Shown: positions 1 to 6,360 of the stretch, one piece after another | How positions within the stretch are numbered: the stretch's first letter is position 1 | Layout of the letters: each line of letters opens with the position of its first letter | NCBI GenBank assembly: GCA_038229875.1 | Contig: JBBROA010000102.1 | Location: forward strand, 1-14,580 | Origin: JALYUA01 sp038229875 | GTDB taxonomy: Bacteria > Acidobacteriota > Thermoanaerobaculia > UBA5066 > Gp7-AA6 | DNA: 14,580 bases | Reading direction: 5' to 3' | Translations under genes and position numbers: made by a program | The notes under the pieces: model-generated | Seen by the model: the letters and a program-made list of their open reading frames with translations, nothing else | What the model was told of the DNA's origin: nothing | Databases searched by the model: none

Positions 1-854
1 CGCGCGGCGCGCAATGCGACCAGGAATTCGTGATGGACCTGACGACCGGCGAATCGCAGCGGGTCTCCGACGGGAAGGGCCGCACCACCTGCGGATACTT
101 CCGCTACCCGCAGGGCGACCGCATCATCTACTCCTCGACGAAAGGCGGGGGCGACGCGTGCCCCCCGGTGCCCGACCGGTCGAAGGGGTACGTCTGGCCG
201 ATCTACGACTCGTACGACATCTGGACGGCGCTGCCGGATGGATCCTCGCCGCGCCTCCTCATGAAATCGCCCGGCTACGACGCCGAGGCCACGTGGAACC
301 CGAAGGGCGGCAGGATCGTCTTCACGTCCGACCGCGACGGCGACCTCGACCTCTACGAGATGGACGAGGAAGGAAAGAACGTGCGGCGCCTTACCACGAC
401 GCCCGGATACGACGGCGGAGCGTTCTACAGCCCCGACGGAAACGAGATCGTCTGGCGCGCCAGCCGGCCCGAGGGAGCGGAGCTCGCGGAATACCGCGCC
501 CTTCTCAAGCAGGGCCTGATTCGCCCGACAAAGCTCGACATCTACGTCATGAAGGCGGACGGCACGAACGTCCGGCGGCTGACCGACAACGGGGCCGCGA
601 ACTTCTGCCCGCTCTTCACCGCCGACGGCAAAAAGGTGATGTGGTCGTCGAACGTCGGAGACCCGAAAGGGCGCGAGTTTGACCTTTGGATGGTGGACAA
701 GCAGGGCGGCACGCCGGAAAAGGTGACGACCGCGCCCGGCTTCGACGGCTTCCCGCACTTCTCGCCGGACGGAAAATGGATCGTCTGGGCGAGCAACCGC
801 GCGGACCCGGCGAGCCACGAGACGAACCTGTTCATCGCGCGATGGAACAAGTAG
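1..854 (+). CDS. TolB-like PD40 beta-propeller protein, 3' part (5' end outside window)
   Basis: The reading frame is open to the left edge of the window (first full codon at position 3), so about 283 C-terminal residues are seen and the start is missing. The visible protein has repeated propeller blades with the PD40/WD40-like signature of TolB: YSPDGNEIVW, FTADGKKVMW, FSPDGKWIVWAS and WNPKGGRIVFTSDRDGD. Blades of this kind form a beta-propeller that is usually periplasmic and serves protein-protein contacts; in acidobacterial relatives such proteins are annotated as biopolymer transporter Tol or TolB-like. Residues before GTG at 30 (CDQEF) continue the same fold pattern, so an internal start at 30 is unlikely. 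No enzymatic motif is visible. The gene ends at TAG 852-854. The family call is firm; the cellular role is unknown. Confidence 0.85.
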   Translation, partial: RGAQCDQEFVMDLTTGESQRVSDGKGRTTCGYFRYPQGDRIIYSSTKGGGDACPPVPDRSKGYVWPIYDSYDIWTALPDGSSPRLLMKSPGYDAEATWNPKGGRIVFTSDRDGDLDLYEMDEEGKNVRRLTTTPGYDGGAFYSPDGNEIVWRASRPEGAELAEYRALLKQGLIRPTKLDIYVMKADGTNVRRLTDNGAANFCPLFTADGKKVMWSSNVGDPKGREFDLWMVDKQGGTPEKVTTAPGFDGFPHFSPDGKWIVWASNRADPASHETNLFIARWNK

Positions 855-1163
855 TAGCGAAGTCACCGGAGTAAATGTGCCAACCCCAGAAGAACCAGTC
901 AGGAGCATCGAGCGGGAGCCGTCCTCCCGACCGAACGTGAGCTATTCGGCCCCGATCGTTCTCCACGAGACCACAGCTTTTTTCCCAAGGTGAACGACTC
1001 GTTGAGATGTTGGCAGCGCCGGCCAGGGATGAAAGAGAGGAAGATCCGGAGCTCACGACTTGGGACTCGGATCCGAACGGGGAGGAGCGACCTGATTCGG
1101 CGCCGCTTGCCGACGAGCCGGGGGTCAGTCCAAAAACGATGATTTCGTGCTGAGATTGACGAG
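855..1163. other. 309-bp intergenic region without a convincing gene
   Basis: The stretch is less G/C-biased than its neighbours. It holds a short hairpin, CGGGAG/CTCCCG at 913-918 and 924-929 with a 5-base loop, about 60 bp after the preceding stop codon. No T-run follows it, so it is at best a weak terminator. A 48-codon rightward frame runs from ATG 1007 to TGA 1151-1153, ending 10 bp before the next gene. It encodes an acidic, low-complexity peptide that I do not recognise, with third positions less G/C-rich than real genes here. A GGGGTCAGTCC motif at 1121-1131 resembles the palindrome at 1833-1843. No RNA gene was recognised. Confidence 0.6.
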
Positions 1164-1796
1164 ATGGTGATCGCCTCGCTCCTGATTCTCGCGCAGCTTT
1201 TGACTCCGACTGCGGCGCCGAGTCCGACGCCCGTGGCGGGCGGGTATGGGCCTTGGCGCTTCGGCATGACGAAGGAGCAGGTCGCCGGCGTGACCGAGTT
1301 CGGGCCCTACACGCCCGTCTCGGCGAGCGGAGGCCTCGAGACGAAGAACGGCAATTTCGAGGGACAGAAAACCAACATCTCCTTCGTCTTCGGCGACCGC
1401 GGGCTTCGCTTCATCCAGATCTGGGCGTACGAGAAAAGAGATCTCGAAGAGGCGATCGCCTCGTTCTACCGGGTCTATCAGCACCTCCAGTCGATCCGCG
1501 GGGCCGTCGGCATGCCCGGACAGATCCTGCCCCGCGCCGCGAACGAGAAGGTTTTCACCGAGATCGTTCACAAGGCGGTCGCGGCGATTCCGCCCGGACG
1601 GACGGGGAAGCTCCAGCTGCTCCCGTTCGAACGGGGGCTGGACGGGGATGTTTTCTCGTCGTTCTTCCGTCAGCCCCAGCTCGGCGTGTATTACGTCTTC
1701 CTCTACTATCGGGAGCCCCGTTCGCCAGATTCTCCCCCTGACCGTGCTCTTTCCCCTGTGGCGAAGCAACCGGACGGGTCCTCCCAGAAATTCTGA
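1164..1796 (+). CDS. Small secreted protein of unknown function
   Basis: Predicted 210 residues. Residues 1-18 are hydrophobic (MVIASLLILAQLLTPTAA) and, with the following Pro/Thr/Ala stretch, look like a signal peptide or an N-terminal anchor, so the protein is probably exported. Residues 28-40 (GYGPWRFGMTKEQVAG) match the short 'FGMT/S-x-E-x-V' element common at the start of small exported proteins that fold against a membrane or ligand; I cannot name the family. A beta-rich middle (ISFVFGDRGLRFIQIWAYEK, 72-91) is followed by a helix at 93-110 and a Tyr-rich strand (VYYVFLYY, 175-182). The last ~25 residues are Pro/Ser/Asp-rich and may be an extension past the original end. No strong ribosome site precedes the ATG, so the start is uncertain by a few codons. 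The gene stands alone between two gaps. Confidence 0.6.
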   Translation: MVIASLLILAQLLTPTAAPSPTPVAGGYGPWRFGMTKEQVAGVTEFGPYTPVSASGGLETKNGNFEGQKTNISFVFGDRGLRFIQIWAYEKRDLEEAIASFYRVYQHLQSIRGAVGMPGQILPRAANEKVFTEIVHKAVAAIPPGRTGKLQLLPFERGLDGDVFSSFFRQPQLGVYYVFLYYREPRSPDSPPDRALSPVAKQPDGSSQKF

Positions 1797-1832
1797 TTCA
1801 GCCCGTAGCCGCTGGAGAGAGAAAACCAGATG

Positions 1833-1843
1833 GGGTCAGACCC
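1833..1843. repeat. GGGTC-A-GACCC palindrome, possible dispersed repeat
   Basis: A perfect 11-base interrupted palindrome lies in the 189-bp gap between the secreted protein and the DUF2231-Rieske gene. A degenerate form (GGGGTCAGTCC) lies at 1121-1131 on the other side of the secreted-protein gene. As I recall, motifs of the TGGGGTCAGACCCC type recur in many bacterial genomes and often accompany REP-type or IS200-like (RAYT) elements; that link is from memory. No transposase is present here. Confidence 0.4.
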
Positions 1844-1985
1844 GAAATCCTGAAGTTTTGCAGAGCGAAGATGTAATTTGGGCACTTCGTTACTGAACAG
1901 AGCCCCTGACAGGAGTCCTTCCAGTGTACGCGCCGACGTGAGAGCCTGAGTTCGAGTCGGCATCGAGTTTACCGGGGAGGCGCAG

Positions 1986-2879
1986 ATGAAACCTCGCGAC
2001 TTTTACGACCTGATCGCAGAGCAGAAGTGGCTCGACGGGATCGCGGACGTAGTGCAGCCGGCGGTCCAGGCCGCCTTTGACGGACTCGGGCCCGCGAAAC
2101 GCGGGACGAAGAATCTCCTGAACGGGACGTGGCTCGGGCATCCGCTCCATCCGGTCCTGACGGACGTTCCGATCGGCGCCTGGACCGTCACCGTCCTTCT
2201 CGACGCGCTGGAGGATGGGGATCGGGTCACGAGCAAGGGGCTTCGGCGCGCCGCCGACGCGAGCCTTCTCCTCGGCCTCGCGGGCGCCGCCGGGGCTGCC
2301 GTCACGGGGCTCGCCGACTGGTCGGATACGGACGCTCGCCCGAGGCGCACGGGCATGGCCCACGCCCTCCTGAACGTCGGAGCGACGCTTCTTTTGACGG
2401 CGTCCTGGGCGTCGCGCCGCGGCGGCCAGCGGACCGCCGGCAAGACGCTCGCCCTCGCAGGCTACCTGACGGCGTGCGCGTCGGCCTTCATCGGAGGCGA
2501 GCTCGTGGGACACGAGTTGATCGGCGTCGACCACAGCTCCGGCAAGGAGCTTCCCGAGAAGTTCACTCCTGTCTTCGCGGACGGCGAGCTGCGCGAGGGC
2601 CAGTTGAAGCGCGTCGACTACAAGGGCACGCCCATCCTTCTGGTCCGGCGGAATGGCCAGGTCTACGCCCTCGCGGAGACGTGCGCACACCTCGGCGGGC
2701 CGCTGGCGGAAGGAAAGCTGGACGGCGACTGCGTGGTCTGCCCGTGGCACGGGTCGACGTTCGACCTCGAGACGGGAGACGTCGTCCAGGGACCGTCCGC
2801 CTTCCCCCAGCCGGCTCTGCGGACCCGAATCCGCGAGGGGCAGATCGAGATCGGGCCTGCTCCGGAGCCTCAGAGGTAA
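1986..2879 (+). CDS. DUF2231 membrane domain fused to a Rieske [2Fe-2S] ferredoxin domain
   Basis: Predicted 297 residues. The N-terminal part (about 45-180) is a DUF2231 domain: the signature GHPLHPVLTDVPIGAW (51-66) is followed by hydrophobic segments around 92-112, 127-141 and 155-175, so it is an integral inner-membrane domain. The C-terminal part (about 192-292) is a Rieske domain with the cluster motifs C-A-H-LGGPL (Cys233, His235) and C-P-W-H-GSTFDL (Cys252, His255), which supply the two Cys and two His ligands of a [2Fe-2S] centre; both boxes are intact. The likely role is membrane-linked electron transfer; the partner is unknown. The start is well supported: GGGGAGG at 1974-1980 lies 5 bases before the ATG. 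A decayed gene fragment follows. Domain calls are firm, the reaction is not known. Confidence 0.93.
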   Translation: MKPRDFYDLIAEQKWLDGIADVVQPAVQAAFDGLGPAKRGTKNLLNGTWLGHPLHPVLTDVPIGAWTVTVLLDALEDGDRVTSKGLRRAADASLLLGLAGAAGAAVTGLADWSDTDARPRRTGMAHALLNVGATLLLTASWASRRGGQRTAGKTLALAGYLTACASAFIGGELVGHELIGVDHSSGKELPEKFTPVFADGELREGQLKRVDYKGTPILLVRRNGQVYALAETCAHLGGPLAEGKLDGDCVVCPWHGSTFDLETGDVVQGPSAFPQPALRTRIREGQIEIGPAPEPQR

Positions 2880-2894
2880 CGTCGGCCGAGCGGC

Positions 2895-3007
2895 GCCCTT
2901 AAGAACGGGAAGGCCGTCGAGGGATGGGACTCGTGGAATCTCGGCGGGCTGATGGAGAGCCTTCGGACCGAGGCCGACGCTCCCGCCGCGAAGTCCATGC
3001 CGGCGGG
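2895..3007 (+). pseudogene. C-terminal remnant of a SnoaL-like/ester-cyclase gene
   Basis: In the frame containing codon 2901-2903, the sequence just after the DUF2231-Rieske stop reads LKNGKAVEGWDSWNLGGLME and onward. This resembles the C-terminal end of SnoaL-like (NTF2-fold, polyketide/ester cyclase) proteins, which typically end in 'GKIVE-x-WD-x-WD-x-x-GLLQQLG'. The rest of such a domain (about 100 residues) is absent: upstream, the same frame reaches the TAA of the previous gene after only a few codons, with no usable start. The remnant runs into the convergent GNAT gene. It looks like what is left after a deletion. The identification rests on one short motif. Confidence 0.5.
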
Positions 3008-3565
3008 TCAGGCGCCGCCCGGAACCTCCAGGCTCCTCGCCATCCGCACGAGCGGGAAGCGGACTCCGTCCGGCAGGTCGAGCTCGACCGATTCCACGCG
3101 GACGTAGCCGCAGTTCTCGTAGAGCGGCACGCCCGAAAGAGTGGCCATGAGCTCCATGCCGCGGAAGCCCTCCGTGCGAGCCGCGTCCTCGCAGAAGTCG
3201 AGCAGGAGACGCCCGTAGCCGCGCCGGGCGTGGTCGGGGTGTACGAAGAACGCTCGGATCCGCGCGGGCTCCGTCGCGGGATCCAGGCGGTCGTCGGCGC
3301 GGCCGGCGATCTGATCGCCGCCATAGAGGGTTCGCCGCCGGCTCCACCCGCCACAGGCGGCGGCCTGACCGTCCTCCTCGACCACGAAGTAGGTCCCGTC
3401 CTCGACGAGGCGAGTGTCCACTCCAAACACGTGCGTCAGCGCGCTCTCGAGCTGCGCCCGCGAGTACTCGACGTTCGCGAGCCCGAGGACGGACGCGCGG
3501 AGAAGATCCGTGAGCGCGGCCACTTCCTCCGGGACGGCTTTCCGGATCACGGGCGGCGGCGTCAC
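3008..3565 (-). CDS. GNAT-family N-acetyltransferase
   Basis: Predicted 185 residues. The protein shows the GNAT core: a beta-strand and acetyl-CoA pyrophosphate loop at 103-122 (IRAFFVHPDHARRGYGRLLL, with the R/Q-x-x-G-x-G/A-type loop RRGYGR), followed by helix LLDFCEDAAR and the C-terminal PLYENCGYVRVE (147-158), where Tyr149 sits at the usual general-acid position. Such enzymes move the acetyl group of acetyl-CoA to an amine; the substrate cannot be told from sequence. The start is GTG and overlaps the kinase stop by four bases (GTGA), which suggests translational coupling to the kinase upstream. The C-terminal DGVRFPLVRM segment is a small beta addition. Family certain, substrate unknown. 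Confidence 0.88.
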   Translation of the reverse strand: MTPPPVIRKAVPEEVAALTDLLRASVLGLANVEYSRAQLESALTHVFGVDTRLVEDGTYFVVEEDGQAAACGGWSRRRTLYGGDQIAGRADDRLDPATEPARIRAFFVHPDHARRGYGRLLLDFCEDAARTEGFRGMELMATLSGVPLYENCGYVRVESVELDLPDGVRFPLVRMARSLEVPGGA

Positions 3566-5598
3566 CGGGCGAGCTCCGCCAGACGGCCCTGCGCCTGGCC
3601 GCGCCCGTGGGCGCCGATCATCGGCACGTCCAGGTATCTTTTCAGCGCCGTCAGGGCCCGGAGTTTGCGCCCGCGCGCGAGCTCGCAGTCCACGATCGCC
3701 TTCGTGATCGGGTAATAGTTCGGCGTCAGCGAATACGCCTTCTCGAACCGCGCGAGCGCCGCGGCGCAGTCCTTGTCGAGATATTCGGCGCCGAGTCCCG
3801 CGTAGAAATACCCCTCGCGGTCGTCCGGATAGTCGCGGATGAATCTGTCGATGACCTTGCGATACGCGGCGCCGTTACCGGTCTTCACCCACGCCGCGCT
3901 CTGCTCGATCCAGAACCGCTCCTTCCGATTGACGCGGTCCTGAAACTCCTCCGCCTTCTTCTGCGCCGCCCTCGACTTCGCGTCGTCGCCCGCGAACGAA
4001 TAAGCGCACGACAGCTCCGACCACGCGAGCGCCATCTGCGGATCCGCTTCGAGCGCCTTCTCGAGCTCCGGGATCGCCGCCTTCCAGTCGCCCTCGACGG
4101 TCGACTCGCGGCCCCGCAGAAAGTGGGTGTAGGCGTCGAGGGACGACGTCGCGACGCGATCGACGCCTGCGGACGTTTCCGGCGCCCCGAGCTTTTCGCG
4201 GATCCGGCGGCTGATTCCGCCGGTCAGCTCGGGCAGGATCCTGTCGGCGCTCTCCGCCACCGACTGGAAGTGCGCGACGAGGGTGTCGGGCAGCCGCGTG
4301 AGCTCGGCGTCGAGCACGTAGGTCGCGCCGACCCGCGACAGCCGCCCGGAGAGCATCGCGTTCGCGCCCGCGCGGGCGGAGAGGCGGGCGGCAGAGGAGG
4401 AATCACCGGACGCGCCTGCGAGCGTCAGGCCCCCGGCGCGGAAAGTGTCCGCGAGCCGGATCGGCGACACCACGTAAACCTTCGGAATGTCGGAGACGAT
4501 CTGCGAGAGCGCATCGCCGAGGACGCGGCCCACGCCCGCGCGCGCGAGCGCCGGATCGCCCGAAGCGTCCTGGATGGGAAGCACCGCGACCGCCAGTTGG
4601 CCCTCCGGCATGCGGACCGCGGCGCCCGGCGGGGCCTGGCGGCGCGACACGACGACCGCCGCCAGAATCGCGGCGAGGGCGGCGCCCGCGATGAGCGGCC
4701 AGTGGAAGCGGCGCGGCCGCGGGGGCGGCTCGAACGCGTGCGTGGGCTTCCATCCCGACTCGAGTTGCCGGCGCACGTCACGCAGCCGGCCCGCCATCTC
4801 GCGCGCGGAGCCGGGACGGTCCTCCGGCTTCTTCGCGAGGGCGCGCCCGATCAGCGAGGAGAGGTCGGCGGGCGACGCCGGCAGCGCCCTCGACAGCGGA
4901 ACGGGATCGTCGCGGAGGACCGCGCTGAACGTGTCCGCGGTCGAGTCGCGGCGGAAAGGGTGAGTGCCCGTTGCCGCCTCGTAGAACACGACCGCGGCCG
5001 CGAAGAGGTCCGACCGGTTGTCCGGCGGCGAGCCGCGAAGCTGTTCCGGCGCGAGATACCCGGCTGTGCCGACGATGACCCCGGTCGCGGTCGCGCTCTG
5101 GTCCCCGGGACCCGTCTCCTCCCGCCGCAGGAGCTTGGCGAGCCCGAAATCCAGGACCTTCACGAACCCGTCGGGCGTCACCATGAGGTTCTCGGGTTTC
5201 AGATCCCGGTGCACGATGCCGGCCTCGTGCGCCTTCGCGATTCCGTCGAGCGCCTGCGCCATGACATCGAGAACGCGCTCGAGGGGGACCGGACCGTCGT
5301 CGTCCTGCATCAAGGCGCGCAGCGTCCGGCCCTCGACGAGCTCGGTCACCATGTACGGCCCGTTCTCGTCCTCGCCGATGTCATGGACCGTCAGGATGTT
5401 CGGGTGGTTCAGAGCCGACGCGGCCTTCGCCTCCGCGACGAAGCGGCGGAGACGGTCGCGGTCCTGCAGCGATTCCGCGGGCAGGACCTTGATGGCGACT
5501 TCCCGGCCGAGCCGCGGGTCGCGAGCGCGATAGACCTCGCCCATCCCGCCCGCGCCGAGATGCCCGATCACCTCGTACGGGCCGATGCGGGAGCGCAT
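3562..5598 (-). CDS. Membrane-anchored Pkn-type Ser/Thr protein kinase with TolB-like and TPR sensor region
   Basis: Predicted 678 residues. Residues 8-275 form a complete Hanks-type kinase: glycine loop GAGGMGEVY (15-23), Lys37 in AIK, Glu56 on helix C, catalytic HRDLKPEN (130-137, base Asp132), DFG (150-152) and APE (183-185); the Arg before Asp132 makes it an RD kinase, likely controlled by activation-loop phosphorylation (for example Thr178). A Pro-rich linker leads to one transmembrane helix (about 299-318). Residues 334-475 resemble the TolB-like/FlgO-type domain found in such receptors (LAVAVLPIQDASGD opening), and 486-655 hold TPR-like helical repeats (WKAAIPELEKALEADPQMAL, CAAALARFEKAYSLTPNYYP). 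The kinase domain is cytoplasmic and the repeats should face the periplasm. No clear ribosome site precedes the ATG, and a heptanucleotide array begins 12 bp upstream. This architecture is common in Acidobacteriota. Targets unknown. Confidence 0.93.
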   Translation of the reverse strand: MRSRIGPYEVIGHLGAGGMGEVYRARDPRLGREVAIKVLPAESLQDRDRLRRFVAEAKAASALNHPNILTVHDIGEDENGPYMVTELVEGRTLRALMQDDDGPVPLERVLDVMAQALDGIAKAHEAGIVHRDLKPENLMVTPDGFVKVLDFGLAKLLRREETGPGDQSATATGVIVGTAGYLAPEQLRGSPPDNRSDLFAAAVVFYEAATGTHPFRRDSTADTFSAVLRDDPVPLSRALPASPADLSSLIGRALAKKPEDRPGSAREMAGRLRDVRRQLESGWKPTHAFEPPPRPRRFHWPLIAGAALAAILAAVVVSRRQAPPGAAVRMPEGQLAVAVLPIQDASGDPALARAGVGRVLGDALSQIVSDIPKVYVVSPIRLADTFRAGGLTLAGASGDSSSAARLSARAGANAMLSGRLSRVGATYVLDAELTRLPDTLVAHFQSVAESADRILPELTGGISRRIREKLGAPETSAGVDRVATSSLDAYTHFLRGRESTVEGDWKAAIPELEKALEADPQMALAWSELSCAYSFAGDDAKSRAAQKKAEEFQDRVNRKERFWIEQSAAWVKTGNGAAYRKVIDRFIRDYPDDREGYFYAGLGAEYLDKDCAAALARFEKAYSLTPNYYPITKAIVDCELARGRKLRALTALKRYLDVPMIGAHGRGQAQGRLAELAR

Positions 5599-5610
5599 CC
5601 GGAGAAGCTA

Positions 5611-5680
<70 letters not shown>

Positions 5681-5737
5681 GGAGGATCAGCTGGAATCCA
5701 CGGGAAACTCGAATCGATGCGCCCCGGGCGAGTCGCT

Positions 5738-5752
5738 GCCGGGAGACCCGGC
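5738..5752. other. Short GC hairpin between the two heptad arrays
   Basis: GCCGGG (5738-5743) and CCCGGC (5747-5752) are perfect inverted arms around a 3-base loop, directly beside array B. On the leftward strand it lies about 50 bp after the GNAT stop codon and before the kinase. There is no T-run, so a terminator role is only possible. Confidence 0.35.
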
Positions 5753-5753
5753 T

Positions 5754-5802
5754 TGAAAGCAGAAAGCAGAAAGCTGAGAGCTGCGAACCCGAGAGCCGAG
5801 AG
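5754..5802. repeat. Heptanucleotide array B (TGAAAGC/AGAAAGC/CCGAGAG type, 7 units)
   Basis: Seven 7-base steps: TGAAAGC, AGAAAGC, AGAAAGC, TGAGAGC, TGCGAAC, CCGAGAG, CCGAGAG. The sequence differs from array A but the period is the same. The array abuts the stop codon of the leftward GNAT gene at 5803. Later units are degenerate, so this array appears older or less homogenised than array A. Confidence 0.8.
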
Positions 5803-6279
5803 CTATTCCCCCCACAGCGGGCCGGTCGACTTCCGCATCAAGAGCTCCGAATGCCCGCGCACGAGATAGTCGCGCAGCTCGCCGACGCGTTCGTATCCCA
5901 ACCGCTCGTACAGGCGAAGCGCTCCCGGGTTGAAGGATGAGACGCAGAGGAACACGTTGCGCGACTCCCGAAACACTCTCGCCTCCGCGTGGCGCACGAG
6001 CGCCGACCCGATTCCGGAGCCGCGCCGCCCGGGGGCGACACAGACGGTCTGGATGTAGCCGCGAAAGGCGCCTCGCATGTCGAGGATCAGGAACCCGGCG
6101 ATCTCCTCGCCGGACCGTGCGGCGAGACGCTCCTTCGTTCCATCCGCAACCCGGGCGAGGCACTCCGGGTAGTCCCGCCCGAGGGTCCGCCACGGCTCGC
6201 TTTCCGCCATCATCGCGGCGCAGGCGGGCACTTCCTCCGGATCCCTCAGCGGCCCGATCTCGACGCCGGCTCCCGTCAC
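5803..6279 (-). CDS. GNAT-family N-acetyltransferase, RimI-like
   Basis: Predicted 158 residues, the usual length for a single-domain GNAT. Motif A is clear at 74-99: GYIQTVCVAPGRRGSGIGSA with the acetyl-CoA loop RRGSGIG, then LVRHAE. The C-terminal part has VFLCVSSFNPGALRLYERLG (109-128), the Asn-Pro-x-Ala-x-x-Leu-Tyr element typical of RimI-like enzymes, with Tyr124 as likely general acid. Role: transfer of acetyl from acetyl-CoA to an amine, perhaps a protein N-terminus or small molecule; the substrate cannot be told. The start is GTG. It lies upstream of the kinase on the same strand with a 204-bp gap that holds both heptad arrays, and its 5' end faces the divergent RnfD-like gene 81 bp away. 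Confidence 0.88.
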   Translation of the reverse strand: MTGAGVEIGPLRDPEEVPACAAMMAESEPWRTLGRDYPECLARVADGTKERLAARSGEEIAGFLILDMRGAFRGYIQTVCVAPGRRGSGIGSALVRHAEARVFRESRNVFLCVSSFNPGALRLYERLGYERVGELRDYLVRGHSELLMRKSTGPLWGE

Positions 6280-6360
6280 GGCGGCGAGTCTAACGGGCGC
6301 GGGCGCGGGCGCCCGGGGTCCCGGCGGGAACTTCCGACAGCGCGCGGTGTCCCATCCCGC
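6280..6360. promoter_or_regulatory. Divergent intergenic region between GNAT and RnfD-like gene
   Basis: These 81 bp must hold the start signals for the leftward GNAT and the rightward RnfD-like gene unless either is read from further away. The stretch contains GGGCGC three times in tandem (about 6295-6312) ending in the palindrome CGGGCGCCCG. No sigma-70 -35/-10 pair and no ribosome site before the ATG at 6361 could be recognised. The promoter call is by position only. Confidence 0.3.

Noticed and set aside
1007..1153. A 48-codon rightward frame (ATG 1007 to TGA 1151) encoding an acidic peptide just before the secreted-protein gene.
   Set aside because: No ribosome site, no recognisable family, and only about two thirds G/C at third positions, below the neighbouring genes. 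Kept as a possibility only.
1849..1877. A sigma-70-like promoter for the DUF2231-Rieske gene (CTGAAG ... TGTAAT).
   Set aside because: The -35 match is poor and the spacing is only fair; not strong enough to list.
1706..1963. Leftward 85-codon frame over the gap containing the GGGTCAGACCC palindrome.
   Set aside because: It overlaps the end of the secreted-protein gene, lacks domain signals and reads through a repeat motif; it looks like a chance frame.
1890..3347. Long leftward frame over the DUF2231-Rieske gene.
   Set aside because: Arg/Pro-rich shadow of a gene with clear domains and a good ribosome site.
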